Part shown: piece by piece, positions 12,101-20,575 of the stretch
Layout: each line of letters opens with the position of its first letter
Position numbering within the stretch: the stretch's first letter is position 1
Source of the DNA: Trachelipus rathkii
Taxonomy: Eukaryota; Arthropoda; Malacostraca; Isopoda; Trachelipodidae
Assembly: GCA_015478945.1 (NCBI GenBank)
Contig: JABUQX010038954.1
Location: 25,001 to 57,856, forward strand
Length of the DNA stretch: 32,856 nucleotides
Direction: 5' to 3'
The notes under the pieces: model-generated
Told to the model about the DNA's origin: nothing
What the model saw: only the letters and a program-made list of their open reading frames with translations
Databases searched by the model: none
Made by a program: the position numbers and the translations under genes

Positions 12101-12961
12101 AGACCATTGAGAAACAGACTTAGCATTGTTGATAAACGCTTAGCGAGGAAGTACAAGAACGAGTCTGACATCTTGTATCTGTATTTGGAAAAGCGAAACA
12201 CTCAGGTATGTATAACTTGATGTAGCTTTGAGGAGTTGAGTTAGCGCAAATTTGAGAGTATTTGAAGTGGATACAATTTTGAAGCTAAGGGCTGTTGAAG
12301 AAGGTTAGGGCCCTCGTTGAGATCGTTGATTATAGATCGATTCTGTTCAATTTTGAGGTATGACTTTGTACCAACACTATTAAGGTTTTAGTAATTTGGT
12401 ATAAATCTGAAAATGCTAAGATAAGATAGGAATCTGAGGTTTATTAAGCTTTTACAAGTGACATTTCGAAAACGCATTATTGAACTAATACTGAACTAAC
12501 TTAAGTAATTGATACTTTGCTTAAGCGGTAAATGAATAGAAAAACTTTTATGAAACCATTTCAAATTTTAATTTGTTGAGTTTGGTTTTGATTGTATACG
12601 AATAGTTTACTTATAAATTTAAGATTTGTTGAAGTATAGTCTCTGGTAGAGTCGTTTACAAACACGCTGGGGGTGATGATAACGTTCTCTGAGGAAGTCA
12701 CTGAGCGAAAGCAGAAAGGCTTCACTGTTAGCCTCAGAAACTAGTGTAACTCTGAAAGCTGGGAGTGTAAAGGAGTAAGTAACGCATGCATATAGGATTA
12801 GACTTTATTTTGAGTTTTATTTAATTTGATAGATAAGTAAGTAATAAGAAATTTTTGACACAACGCATTGTTCAGTTCAGTTTATTTATTTGACCACTAT
12901 ACGATCGATAAGTTTAGATATCTTGGTGGTGTAGGTATTCATATATATCTGCACTACCACA
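8802..12961 (+). repeat. 5' LTR (about 4.16 kb)
   Basis: It matches 14668-18090 from end to end. The first roughly 560 bases are nearly identical, including a roughly 185-base identical block at 8940-9125 versus 14810-14995 and another of similar length ending near 9364 and 15220. Beyond about 9660 the two copies still align but differ by very many small indels, most of which lengthen this copy. The CRE-like and CpG-containing promoter words seen in the other LTR are missing or changed here (GTGGACAT instead of GCGGACGT). Short open frames inside (9333-9518, 11811-12062, 11944-12201) are not shared by the other copy and are not genes. Confidence 0.85.
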
Positions 12962-12971
12962 ATAATTTTTC

Positions 12972-12984
12972 TGGTGCCAGAACC
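12972..12984 (+). promoter_or_regulatory. Candidate primer-binding site for reverse transcription
   Basis: TGGTGCCAGAACC begins with TGG (the complement of a tRNA CCA end) and lies 10 bases after the 5' LTR. The start TGGTGCCAG resembles a tRNA-Leu acceptor complement, but the tRNA identity is a guess. Confidence 0.5.
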
Positions 12985-13124
12985 ATAACGTACTGGGTTC
13001 AGGTTGTGCCTTTTTAGCGTGTATATCCCGCTTTTCCACCCGTAATAGACTCTTTGGTGGGAGGGTGTGTTAGGGCCTTCAATTATAAATTTTAAGCCTG
13101 TTGAGAATAACATAACAGATTGAG

Positions 13125-13553
13125 ATGGAAGACCAGAAAGTTTTGATGGAAAATCGAAGTGAACAAGACGAAATAAATTGTGAATTTTGTCATAAAAGAG
13201 GACATGTGGAAAAAGAAAATCGAAGTGAACAAGACGAAATAAATTGTGAATTTTGTCATAAAAGAGGACATGTGGAAAAAGATTGCTATAGAAAGAATGG
13301 TTGTTGTTTTGCTTGTGGTGAAAAAAGCCATCAGATTAGAGAGTGTAAGTTGAGAAATAAAGAAAGAAGAGAACCATCACGAGATATAAGGAGAATGGAA
13401 TGTGCATTTTGTAGAAAGAGAGGACATATGGAAACACATTGTTACAGAAAGTGGAAATGTTGTTTCTTTTGTGGAAAGCAGAATCACAAGATAGAAGATA
13501 GGAGTGAATATTGTATAAGAAAAGAAATGAAAGAAGATAAAAAGCATTGGTAA
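13125..13553 (+). CDS. Zinc-knuckle (CCHC) protein of the LTR element, gag nucleocapsid-like
   Basis: This is an intact 142-residue frame and the best candidate for an expressed protein of the element; nucleocapsid proteins of this kind bind the element's RNA during packaging and reverse transcription. An in-frame TAA at 13113 lies just upstream of the chosen ATG. Residues 19-32 and 41-54 carry CEFCHKRGHVEK: the first lacks its final Cys (Glu instead), the second is complete with DC. Then come CFACGEKSHQIREC and CAFCRKRGHMETHC, both C-x2-C-x4-H-x4-C, and a final CFFCGKQNHKIEDR whose last Cys is lost. So there are three full and two partial knuckles. The protein is rich in Lys, Arg and Glu. 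It has no recognisable matrix or capsid domain, so it is either a stripped-down Gag or a separate RNA-binding protein. A 66-base exact tandem duplication created the first knuckle. Confidence 0.75.
   Translation: MEDQKVLMENRSEQDEINCEFCHKRGHVEKENRSEQDEINCEFCHKRGHVEKDCYRKNGCCFACGEKSHQIRECKLRNKERREPSRDIRRMECAFCRKRGHMETHCYRKWKCCFFCGKQNHKIEDRSEYCIRKEMKEDKKHW
13149..13280 (+). repeat. Exact 66-base tandem duplication inside the CCHC gene
   Basis: The units 13149-13214 and 13215-13280 are identical and in frame, each encoding 22 residues from ENRSEQDE to GHVEK. Perfect identity means a recent event or an assembly artefact. Confidence 0.95.
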
Positions 13554-13716
13554 CAAACAGACCAAAAAGAAGTTATCAATGTGAAAGAGCAGAGAGCAGA
13601 AATATGTTTGTTTTTTAGTAATTGTAGGAGAAGCAACATCTTATGAGAAGATTTAACAAGACTTTCAGATAAGTTTTGTACTGGCAGTGATTTGCTAGAT
13701 ATGCAGAGCTTGAAGA

Positions 13717-14013
13717 ATGCTGGAAACAAGTCGGAATTCTGAAAGTGATTGTAGCACAGTTGAGGAAAATATAAAGGAGATAGATTACTCTGAACAAAGT
13801 TATGAAGTTACAGAAGCAACACTACCAGTATTTGAGAAGATAGAAATAAACAAAGAAATTAACAACATAGAGGAAATCGGAAAAATTGAAAAGGGTATAG
13901 GTTGTGGTAAAGAGGCTAAAACAAGGAAAAACACCGTTAGTGCTTGGATTAACCCAGCAGAAACATCTAGAAAAAGAGGTAAGAAAAAGAAAAGAAAGTT
14001 ACATCGTAGATAG
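13717..14013 (+). CDS. Hypothetical acidic-to-basic protein in the LTR element
   Basis: The frame of 98 codons is not recognised. It starts MLETSRNSESD, has an acidic, Ile/Glu-rich middle (EKIEINKEINNIEEIGKIEKG) and ends with a strongly basic tail, SRKRGKKKKRKLHRR, like a nuclear localisation or nucleic-acid-binding tail. Upstream, in another frame, EDLTRLSDKF and DLLDMQSLKNAGNKSE look protein-like, so this may be the end of a longer, frameshifted frame that followed the CCHC gene. A strong donor-like site GAG|GTAAGA lies at 13979. Function is unknown. Confidence 0.45.
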   Translation: MLETSRNSESDCSTVEENIKEIDYSEQSYEVTEATLPVFEKIEINKEINNIEEIGKIEKGIGCGKEAKTRKNTVSAWINPAETSRKRGKKKKRKLHRR

Positions 14014-14090
14014 GTTGATTGAGAAATAAATGTTTTAAGTGAGATAAAATGGGAAACAGGAAACATTTTGTGTAGAAGTAAATATTTTAC

Positions 14091-14192
14091 GTAGGAATAA
14101 AAATAAATATTTTACGTTTGTTTGAAAAAAAAAAAAAAAATTTTCACGTAAGTAGGAATAAGAATAAATATTTTACGTTTTGTATGAAAAAA
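14091..14192 (+). repeat. Imperfect ~40-base direct repeat with A-run
   Basis: GTAGGAATAA(A/G)AATAAATATTTTACGTTT occurs at 14091 and 14152, each followed by a short spacer and a run of A. A further partial copy (TAAATATTTTACGT) precedes it at 14079. It lies in the non-coding part of the LTR element. Confidence 0.8.
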
Positions 14193-14205
14193 TAAGAATA
14201 AATAT

Positions 14206-14368
14206 ATTGCTGTGGCAGTTGGTAACAATTGCTTTGGCGATGAAAGTTCGTTGATTGTTTAAATTTGGAAAAAATATTGCCTTGGCAGTCAAGAAATGAT
14301 CGCTCTGGCAATAGAAATAATAATTCATATGGATCGCCCTGGCGATTAAAAGTTATTGTCTTGAAGAC
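14206..14368 (+). repeat. Array of five to six small hairpins (ATYGCY-NT-GGCRRT)
   Basis: Five 14-base inverted repeats occur at 14206, 14228, 14276, 14299 and 14333. All fit ATYGCYNTGGCRRT; the last is a perfect palindrome arm pair (ATCGCC-CT-GGCGAT). Arms vary but mostly keep Watson-Crick or G-U pairing. A sixth, different hairpin GTCTT-G-AAGAC is at 14358. They lie between the coding frames and the polypurine tract. Confidence 0.65.
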
Positions 14369-14458
14369 TGAAAGTAGTTTGTTTTGCCTTTGACCCATTG
14401 TGGTTGGAGAAATTATTTTGACTTGCATTTTATATTCTTTGTTTCATTTCAGTTCCAT

Positions 14459-14644
14459 ATGTTTGAAGATGTATTTGTTCATGACAGAGGAGATAGACGA
14501 GTATCAGCTTTGGCCGAAAATTCATAAAAAACAACTAGAAGAATGCAGAAAATTTTGTTTGTTAAACCAAGAAAAGAGTATATTGATGTCATGAATGCAG
14601 ATTATGAGGATTACTTTGAAGGATCCAGCCTAGAAGAGCCTTAG
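14459..14644 (+). pseudogene. Damaged short reading frame before the 3' LTR
   Basis: One frame reads MFEDVFVHDRGDRRVSALAENS, hits TAA at 14525, then continues KTTRRMQKILFVKPRKEY and ends FEGSSLEEP at a TAG (14642). The part after the stop also has its own Met (14543, 33 residues). The composition is protein-like, with an acidic end. It is preceded by a strong splice-acceptor-like sequence (TTCTTTGTTTCATTTCAG, ending 14452). I do not recognise it; it may be the end of a lost pol or accessory gene. Confidence 0.4.
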
Positions 14645-14657
14645 TATGGTCTTTTGT

Positions 14658-14665
14658 GAAGGAGG
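14658..14665 (+). promoter_or_regulatory. Polypurine tract before the 3' LTR
   Basis: GAAGGAGG lies two bases before the start of the right LTR (TTGTAGGG at 14668). This is the expected place for the plus-strand primer and fixes the element's orientation as plus. Confidence 0.65.
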
Positions 14666-14667
14666 TA

Positions 14668-17600
14668 TTGTAGGGCCCATGGTGGAGCCACCTCCAAAAA
14701 GGTAAAAAGTCACAGTTTGACAAAGGAATCCTAAGGTTGGTCATTTAAGAATTATTAAAATTGTAAATATATTAAGAAAGTTCAGATTTACTGTAAATAT
14801 AGATAATTGTAAATATAAAAGATACTAATTGTAAATATAAAGGTTAGAAATTGTAAATAATAAAGAGAAATTATAAAAATATATATATTTGTAAACTAGT
14901 TATATTAAATGAGAAAATAGGGAAAATTACTAATTAGACGTCTAATAGGGTTAAAGGAAGAAAAATAAATATATGTAGGAAAACATATATAGGTATGTGT
15001 AAATGTGTATGTGCATATGTGTGTGTATATGGATACGTATGTGTGTATGTAAGATATGTGTGTGTGTTTTGTGGGTATTGATAGAAATAATTAGTGGTTA
15101 GGTATTTGAGGTTTAGAAAAACCTATTTTGTAAATAGTAAAGTTTTAATGAAAAAAGGAAAATATTAAATTTATGTAAATAGATCTTATAAAAGTATCTT
15201 AAAAAATAAAGAAAATAAATTAATATGTAAAAGAATGAGAAAATAATCTTTATTATTTTTCTTGTAAACAGAGTTTTTCGCGAAGAAAATGCGATCTAAG
15301 AATGTTGGAACTAAAAATACAGAAAAGTGGAAACACTACTATGACGTCACCAAAACGATCCAATATGGCGGACGTAAAGCAAGAAGCACTTCACTTGACT
15401 ATTGGAACTCATTCTGTTAGGATTAGCTCTGTGTGCTCTGCGTGATATTTTGTATTAGTCTTGTTTGTATTCATAAGTTTGTTTACAATTTATATACGAT
15501 TGACTTGCTATTCTGAACCGAAACCCTTCGGACGTGCCTCCTATATATTCGTGATATTTTGATAGTTGTTAGTTTTCAAATTAGGGAAGTTTTAACGATT
15601 GTACTTGAAAATATTTTAACTATTGGATAGCTTTTGATTAGACTTTGATATTTTTTGTATATATATACTGATACCGACGTATTTGGACTGTAAATAAAAA
15701 AGGTAATATTTTGTAAATTGTATATTGGTAAATTAATTATTTAGATATTAGCATTGGCCATTTTCGTGTTTATGGAAATTTAATATTGGCTATCTTTGTC
15801 AATTATTCAGATGTTAGCACTGGCCATTTTCTCAATTAGGAAAACTTGATAGCGGCCATTTTGTTGGCTGTTTATTTGAACATCAACATTAATTATAGTT
15901 CCGTTGTTAAACTTAGCTTTGGCAATTATTTCATCTATGAAACTACATCTGAGATCGATTTGATTATTTATTGGAATTTAAAGTGCATAAATTGTGAGGT
16001 TATTATTTTAGAATTATATATATATGGCCATGTAAGTTGGCATATACTTTTGTATATTGTTCAAGTTATTCGAATTTTGTGATCATTTTGAATTTTGGTT
16101 ACGAAAGTTAGGATATAGTGAGTTACTAATTTGGAGTTTTTAATTGAATATTTTTGAAAAATAAAGTTTATATAGGCAAGACTGAATTAATAAAGAGAAG
16201 CTGAAAGTCAACAATCAAAAGAATTTGAGACGGATCTATATACGTTGGAATGTTGTTGTGTTTTAACGAGAAATATGTTTAATTGTTTGTGTTTTCGTTG
16301 AAAAATTAAGAAAAGAAAAAACTATTTTATTTTACTGAGTTGAACCTTGATCGATTGAAAACATATTATGTTTATAGGTTATCTAGTTATTTTTATAGAC
16401 TTCAGGTAAAACTATATATATATTAAATCAGTTGTTTGAATTTTGGAAACTTGGCCGCTGACGCCAATTTTCTGGTTTTACCGGTTTGACGCCATTTAAT
16501 TGAAGTCGACTGACTGAACGCCTATTTTGTATTAGTAGAGAAACTGGCCATTGGATGGGTACAGTTAATAATAACGATGATTTAAAAGCGAATTTGGAAG
16601 ACAGTTTATAATTATTCTGAGAGACATTGACTATTAAGTGACAGTTTAAGTGAAAATAAATTAGAGCGTATATTTATATGATAATAAAACTTAAGTGAGA
16701 CTCTGATTTAAATCGTTTTACGTTCTAAAGGACTGTTATATTTAACTTCTGAAGAATCGTTAGAGTGACTTTATTACTTTGAGAACCGCACATTGATTGG
16801 ACTTTGACATTTTTAGATAAAAACTTTCTAGCTTAACTGGATTTGAATTAGTTTTGACTTCGGATAAAATTTTGGATCTAACTTAAGCAGTTTACAACAG
16901 TGTTTAGATTTATTTTGGACTTACAATTTTAATAATCTGTTGAATGTTTTTGCGAATTATCGTTTGAATTAAACTTAGACTGCTTTGAATTTTAGAATCG
17001 ACCATTACAATTGAATGAAGTGCGAAATTACTTTGAAACTTTTTGACATATTTGTATGAAATTAAAATTTGACGTTTTGATAGATCGAGTTGGTTTTTTC
17101 AATTTACATAAATTAAATCGACTTTGAGATTGGATAATACACATTGGCTTGGGATTAATTGATGCAAGTTGACTTACATTGAGAACAATTTGATTTTGGA
17201 AGCCAAACATTTTCCTAACCTGGACTTTTGTTTTTTTTTAAGCATTTGAGTGCTCTGACAGTCGAATATTTTAAATTAAATTAAGACACATATTTTTGAT
17301 GTCTAGGGTATTGTGACATTGGAATAACTTAGTTTTGATAAACCTTGGAATAAAACATCTCTGACTTTATTTTGAAAAGCGAACTCAGGTTTTACTTCGT
17401 GGTGTATTTTTTGAGTTTATTTTTAGCAATTTATAATAATTTGAAGTGGATACCAAACATTTGAGTAGGCTTGTTGAGATTTGGCCTTTGAGATATTGAT
17501 ATAATTGTTCACACCACACCCCTTCTTGCAGGTATGACTGTAGGTACGCAAAGTTTTGTAATTTAGAAATTTGGTATAATCAAGTATCATTCTTGGAGAT

Positions 17601-18090
17601 TAAGATAGGAATCTGAGGTTTATTAAGCTTTTACAACGTTGACATTTCGAAAACACATTATTGGACTAAATACTGAGAACTAACTTAGTTAATTGATACT
17701 TTGCTTAAGCGGTAAATGAATAGAAAAACTTTATGAAAACCATTTCAAATTTAACTATCTGGCAACTTTCAGTTGTTGTCGAATTTGCTGATCATTTATA
17801 ATTTAAGATTTGTTGAAGTTCTCGAGGTTCAACCTTGGGGTAACGTCTCTGAGAAAATACTTAACTAAGAAGCTACTCTCTCGAACTAGTAATACAAGGA
17901 TAAAGAAGTTAATTGCCGTTCAGCGAGAACATCATTGTATTTATTTAAATAATTCGATAAGACTAAGTTATAAGAAAATTAGACACAACGCATTGTTCAG
18001 TTCAGTTTATTCTTCTAAGTCAGTATTTAGGCAAATCTAATTTTAGATGTTTTGGTGGTGTAGGTATTCATATATATCTGCACTACCACA
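14668..18090 (+). repeat. 3' LTR (about 3.42 kb)
   Basis: It is the partner of 8802-12961, about 740 bases shorter. It keeps a compact promoter-like block at 15342-15375 and repeated GGCCATTTT words around 15755-15865. Open frames inside it (15846-16082, 17028-17210, 17810-18040) are not conserved in the other LTR, so the repeat is taken as non-coding. It ends GCACTACCACA at 18090, followed by the CCGTTA duplication. Confidence 0.85.
15342..15375 (+). promoter_or_regulatory. Candidate LTR promoter words: CRE and YY1/Pho-like site
   Basis: A perfect TGACGTCA (CREB/ATF palindrome) at 15342-15349 is followed 12 bases later by AATATGGCGGACGT (15362-15375), which resembles the YY1/Pleiohomeotic motif ATGGCGG. 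A block highly conserved between the LTRs follows (ACTTCACTTGACTATTGG and on) and may hold the start site. In the 5' LTR the equivalent reads CCAATATGGTGGACAT and the CRE is missing. Regulatory function is inferred. Confidence 0.4.
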
Positions 18091-18096
18091 CCGTTA
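18091..18096. repeat. Target-site duplication, right copy (CCGTTA)
   Basis: CCGTTA follows the 3' LTR directly and matches 8796-8801 before the 5' LTR. Confidence 0.8.
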
Positions 18097-18760
18097 CAAT
18101 GAAATTCCATCTATGGCCATCGTAAAAATATGCGATTCAGTCAGCTTGTTCATATATTTTAGAATCGTTTCTTCTCCCCACAAGAATCGATCAACGGGCC
18201 TCTGCCCTCCACGTGTTCACTCGTTGGTGCTGCCTCTCGGCCAAAACGTGGTCCCAATACTCTCTCCATCTCTCTTCTTCTTTTCCTACTCTAGGCGTGT
18301 GAAATCTCCCGGCATTCAACACAGGCACCTATCTGAAGATGTGCGACGCGATACGATTAAGCAAGCGTACAGTGCTCTCCCGCCTCTCCCTCCATGCCCC
18401 ACCATCTTCTTTCGCATCAATTCCATAAATCTACTTTTTTCATCCTCTGAGTGCCCCTGTTGTGGATGCATATACCTGGAATATCTATACTTTATCCGGC
18501 CTATTCTTGCAAAGACGACGCACCTCATCAACCTCTTCATGATCTGCGATAATTTTTAGTACTTTCTGTATACCATGGTGACAGTCTTGGTCCCACTATG
18601 AATTCCGCCACCGATGCTTTCTTATTCCTTCTCTCACTCCACTATAACATCAGAAACAAAAATCCTTCGTCCCAATGCGCTCGGTTTAGTATCTCTTACC
18701 CCGCTTCACATCCCCGTACAACTCTCATCTCCGGCCATCCCGAACCATATCTATCTTCGC
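18091..18760 (-). pseudogene. LINE APE-type endonuclease remnant
   Basis: The best-preserved frame (18316-18540, minus) contains MHPQQGHSEDEKSRFMELM, matching the region after the endonuclease's Y-P-Q motif. At least three frame changes occur. The LTR insertion removed nothing visible: the end of the domain resumes at 8801. It cannot encode an active enzyme. Confidence 0.72.
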
Positions 18761-19015
18761 ACTCTCTGTATCATGATATATCTAAATTATCATCCTCCTC
18801 TCTTTTCTCCTATAGGTAGGCCTCACATTTATCTGTGGCACCCTATAATACTTTGAAAGTGTTTTCACTGAATTCTAGTCCGTAAATCTCGCATAAGTCG
18901 TCGTCTAAGTTCGGTCCGGCTTCCGAGGCTCGCGCTTGAGTTCTGCAAACAGTTTATTTCGGGAAGCGGCTTGCTAAGGCCTGATCCCTTCCCTAGCGCA
19001 TGAGCTTCCTTTTGC

Positions 19016-19042
19016 CGAGGACACCTCCTGCGGGTGTCCTCG
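19016..19042. other. Perfect 10-bp stem hairpin near the LINE 5' end
   Basis: CGAGGACACC and GGTGTCCTCG are perfectly complementary with a 7-base loop (TCCTGCG). It lies in the presumed 5' leader of the minus-strand LINE. A structured leader (for example ribozyme or IRES-like) is possible but no known ribozyme core was recognised. Confidence 0.7.
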
Positions 19043-19110
19043 TTGCCTCTTTGTTGCAAACGACGCAAGGACGCCGGAGATGTTGGGACCTGTTGGACAC
19101 GCCACCAGTG

Positions 19111-19347
19111 AATATAATATACATGTATATGATACGAGTGTATATAGGTAGGTCGAGGTCGGATACGTACTTAGTAAGAGATTATAAGCATTAAGCTCGG
19201 ACTAGATAAGCTATAGTAGTTAGTAGTAGAGGGGAGGTGACGGGTATTAACGTATTATAATAGTAAACTGGTATATATATATATATCGGTGTATATATTA
19301 TATTATATATATAGTAATATAATATATATAGGTTATATATATATATA

Positions 19348-19385
<38 letters not shown>

Positions 19386-20130
19386 GCTACTTAATAATAA
19401 TAGCACAGATTTTACTAATCATATGCAGACATGTTATTGACCGCTTGAGAAGACAGAATTTGATGCAAGTTATCTACCTTGAATGCTGAGGGAGGAGAGA
19501 TGCTGGTACTTGTCCAGAGATCACTGGAGGCGAAGAAGACGACGTCAGGACAGAGAAGGTGAGATCGTTTGCATAAATCAGGAGCTTTACAAACAGAAGA
19601 GGGTGATGAAGAATGAATGGCAAGGAACATATAGTGTCACAAGGTATAATGCGAACATGTTATCCTTTATAGAATTCTTTCCAATCATATTTCATATATG
19701 AGTATTTAGACTTTCATGGGAACCAGATTATGTGTCATAAGCGAGAAAAGACAAAATAAAAGAATACATGGTTTTTTGAGGAAAAACAAGCAATACTAAT
19801 TATATCACACAAGGTTATTACAAATTTATCATGCTACGTTTAGTCTCAACTCTGTTATGTGCGATTTAAGTGAAGAAATGAGGCGCGTCCATATAAGAAA
19901 AATCATAGGTGTATCATCTGAACAGTTAGTGTTTGGCTAGAGAGCGAAGCAACTTGCGAGCAAGCCCTTGACAAATTGAGTTTCTTTAAGAGGCTAGACA
20001 AAGGGATGGCCTCTCGGAGCACAGAGACATGACGACGCATAATTTTCGGCGCTGTTGAGTAAACGCAGAAGAACTAAGTCGTGGGCATGTTGCTTGATCA
20101 ACTTTGCAAGCGATTAAGGTAGCTTGCAAT
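19111..20130. other. TA microsatellite (19270-19385) and unrecognised sequence
   Basis: A TA-rich repeat occupies 19270-19385. The remainder is of normal complexity but holds no recognised gene. One stretch (19429-19558) has an acceptor-like TTTACTAATCATATGCAG and a donor-like GAAG|GTGAGA, but stops in all three frames, so it is not called as an exon. The short frames 19483-19701 (plus) and 19415-19630 (minus) are unsupported. Confidence 0.5.
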
Positions 20131-20384
20131 ACATTCATGTTGAAATATATATAACCGGGTATAGTATGAAATATGAGTATATAGTAGTACTATTATATAA
20201 TATATTAATTTATAATATATAAGTACTTACATATAATATATATATAGGCTATAATTGATAGATATCTTATAATACTATTATATTATAGTTCTCGGTGACT
20301 ATATATTAATAGGTAACTAGTTTTCTTACTTTCTCTTCTCTTTTCTTGTCTTTTTCTTCTTTCTTACAGCTTTCTCTTGGCTGG

Positions 20385-20575
20385 CCCGCCCAAACTTGGG
20401 GGTGGGGTAAGCAGACACATGTACAGGGACAACAGAAGTAGTTAAGTAAGACATAGCACGTGAGTACAAAAAAAAATGTACGCACCATGCTCCCATGCCT
20501 CAATCCATGGCCATCGCCAGGGTTGGCATTAAAATACCCGCCAGCCAAAAAGAGCCCAGCTGCACGGTGTCCAAT
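20385..20575. repeat. Unnamed dispersed repeat, copy 1
   Basis: GGGGTGGGGTAAGCAGACAC, a run of A around 20468, GTACGCACCA, GGGTTGGCAT and AAAGAGCCCAGCTGCA occur in the same order and spacing as in 21617-21792, at moderate identity. A CT-rich tract with AG (ends 20368) precedes it. No coding frame is shared with copy 2. The family is unknown. Confidence 0.65.

Larger units (their letters stand above)
8802..18090 (+). mobile_element. Non-autonomous LTR retrotransposon with giant LTRs (LARD-like), inserted in the RTE-like LINE
   Basis: Two direct repeats start with TTGTAGGGCCCATGGTGG and end with CTGCACTACCACA, at 8802-12961 and 14668-18090. They bracket 1,706 bases. The outer flanks share CCGTTA as a target-site duplication. 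Just inside the left repeat is a candidate primer-binding site (TGGTGCCAGAACC at 12972), and just before the right repeat is a polypurine tract (GAAGGAGG at 14658). The internal region encodes an intact CCHC protein and two short damaged frames, but no recognisable protease, RT, RNase H or integrase. It therefore probably relied on another element's enzymes. Very long LTRs with little coding content match the class called LARDs. I do not recognise the family, and cannot say whether the partner is Gypsy, BEL/Pao or another type. Confidence 0.82.
18091..19110 (-). mobile_element. RTE-like LINE, 5' part (endonuclease and probable 5' leader)
   Basis: This is the upstream half of the LINE whose downstream half is at 6414-8801. 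On the minus strand, from about 18760 to 18091, endonuclease-like pieces appear in changing frames: a WSERRNKKASV...EFIVGPRL segment, then HPQQGHSEDEKSRFMELMRKK (typical of the YxPQQG..EDEK.xF block of this family), and near the junction GEETILKYMNK and HRWNFIVTEQF. From about 18860 to 19110 the sequence is GC-richer, with a long hairpin and no clear domain, so it may be the 5' leader. The 5' end is estimated at a composition change near 19110. Plus-strand open frames at 18047-18856 are shadows. Confidence 0.75.

Noticed and set aside
14091..14368. CRISPR-like array of short repeats
   Set aside because: Spacing is irregular, units are imperfect hairpins, the context is eukaryotic and no cas genes are present.
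15846..16082. 78-codon frame in the 3' LTR
   Set aside because: It is not preserved in the 5' LTR, so there is no sign of selection.
18047..18856. Plus-strand frame of 170 codons and following frames
   Set aside because: It begins inside the LTR end and is antisense to LINE endonuclease motifs such as HPQQG.
19000..19110. Hammerhead or HDV-like ribozyme in the LINE leader
   Set aside because: No CUGAUGA/GAAA core or convincing nested pseudoknot was seen by eye; only the single hairpin is supported.
19429..19558. Possible second exon of the zinc-finger gene (branch point TTTACTAATC, acceptor GCAG, donor GTGAGA)
   Set aside because: All three frames contain stops. It would need sequence errors to code, so it is not called.
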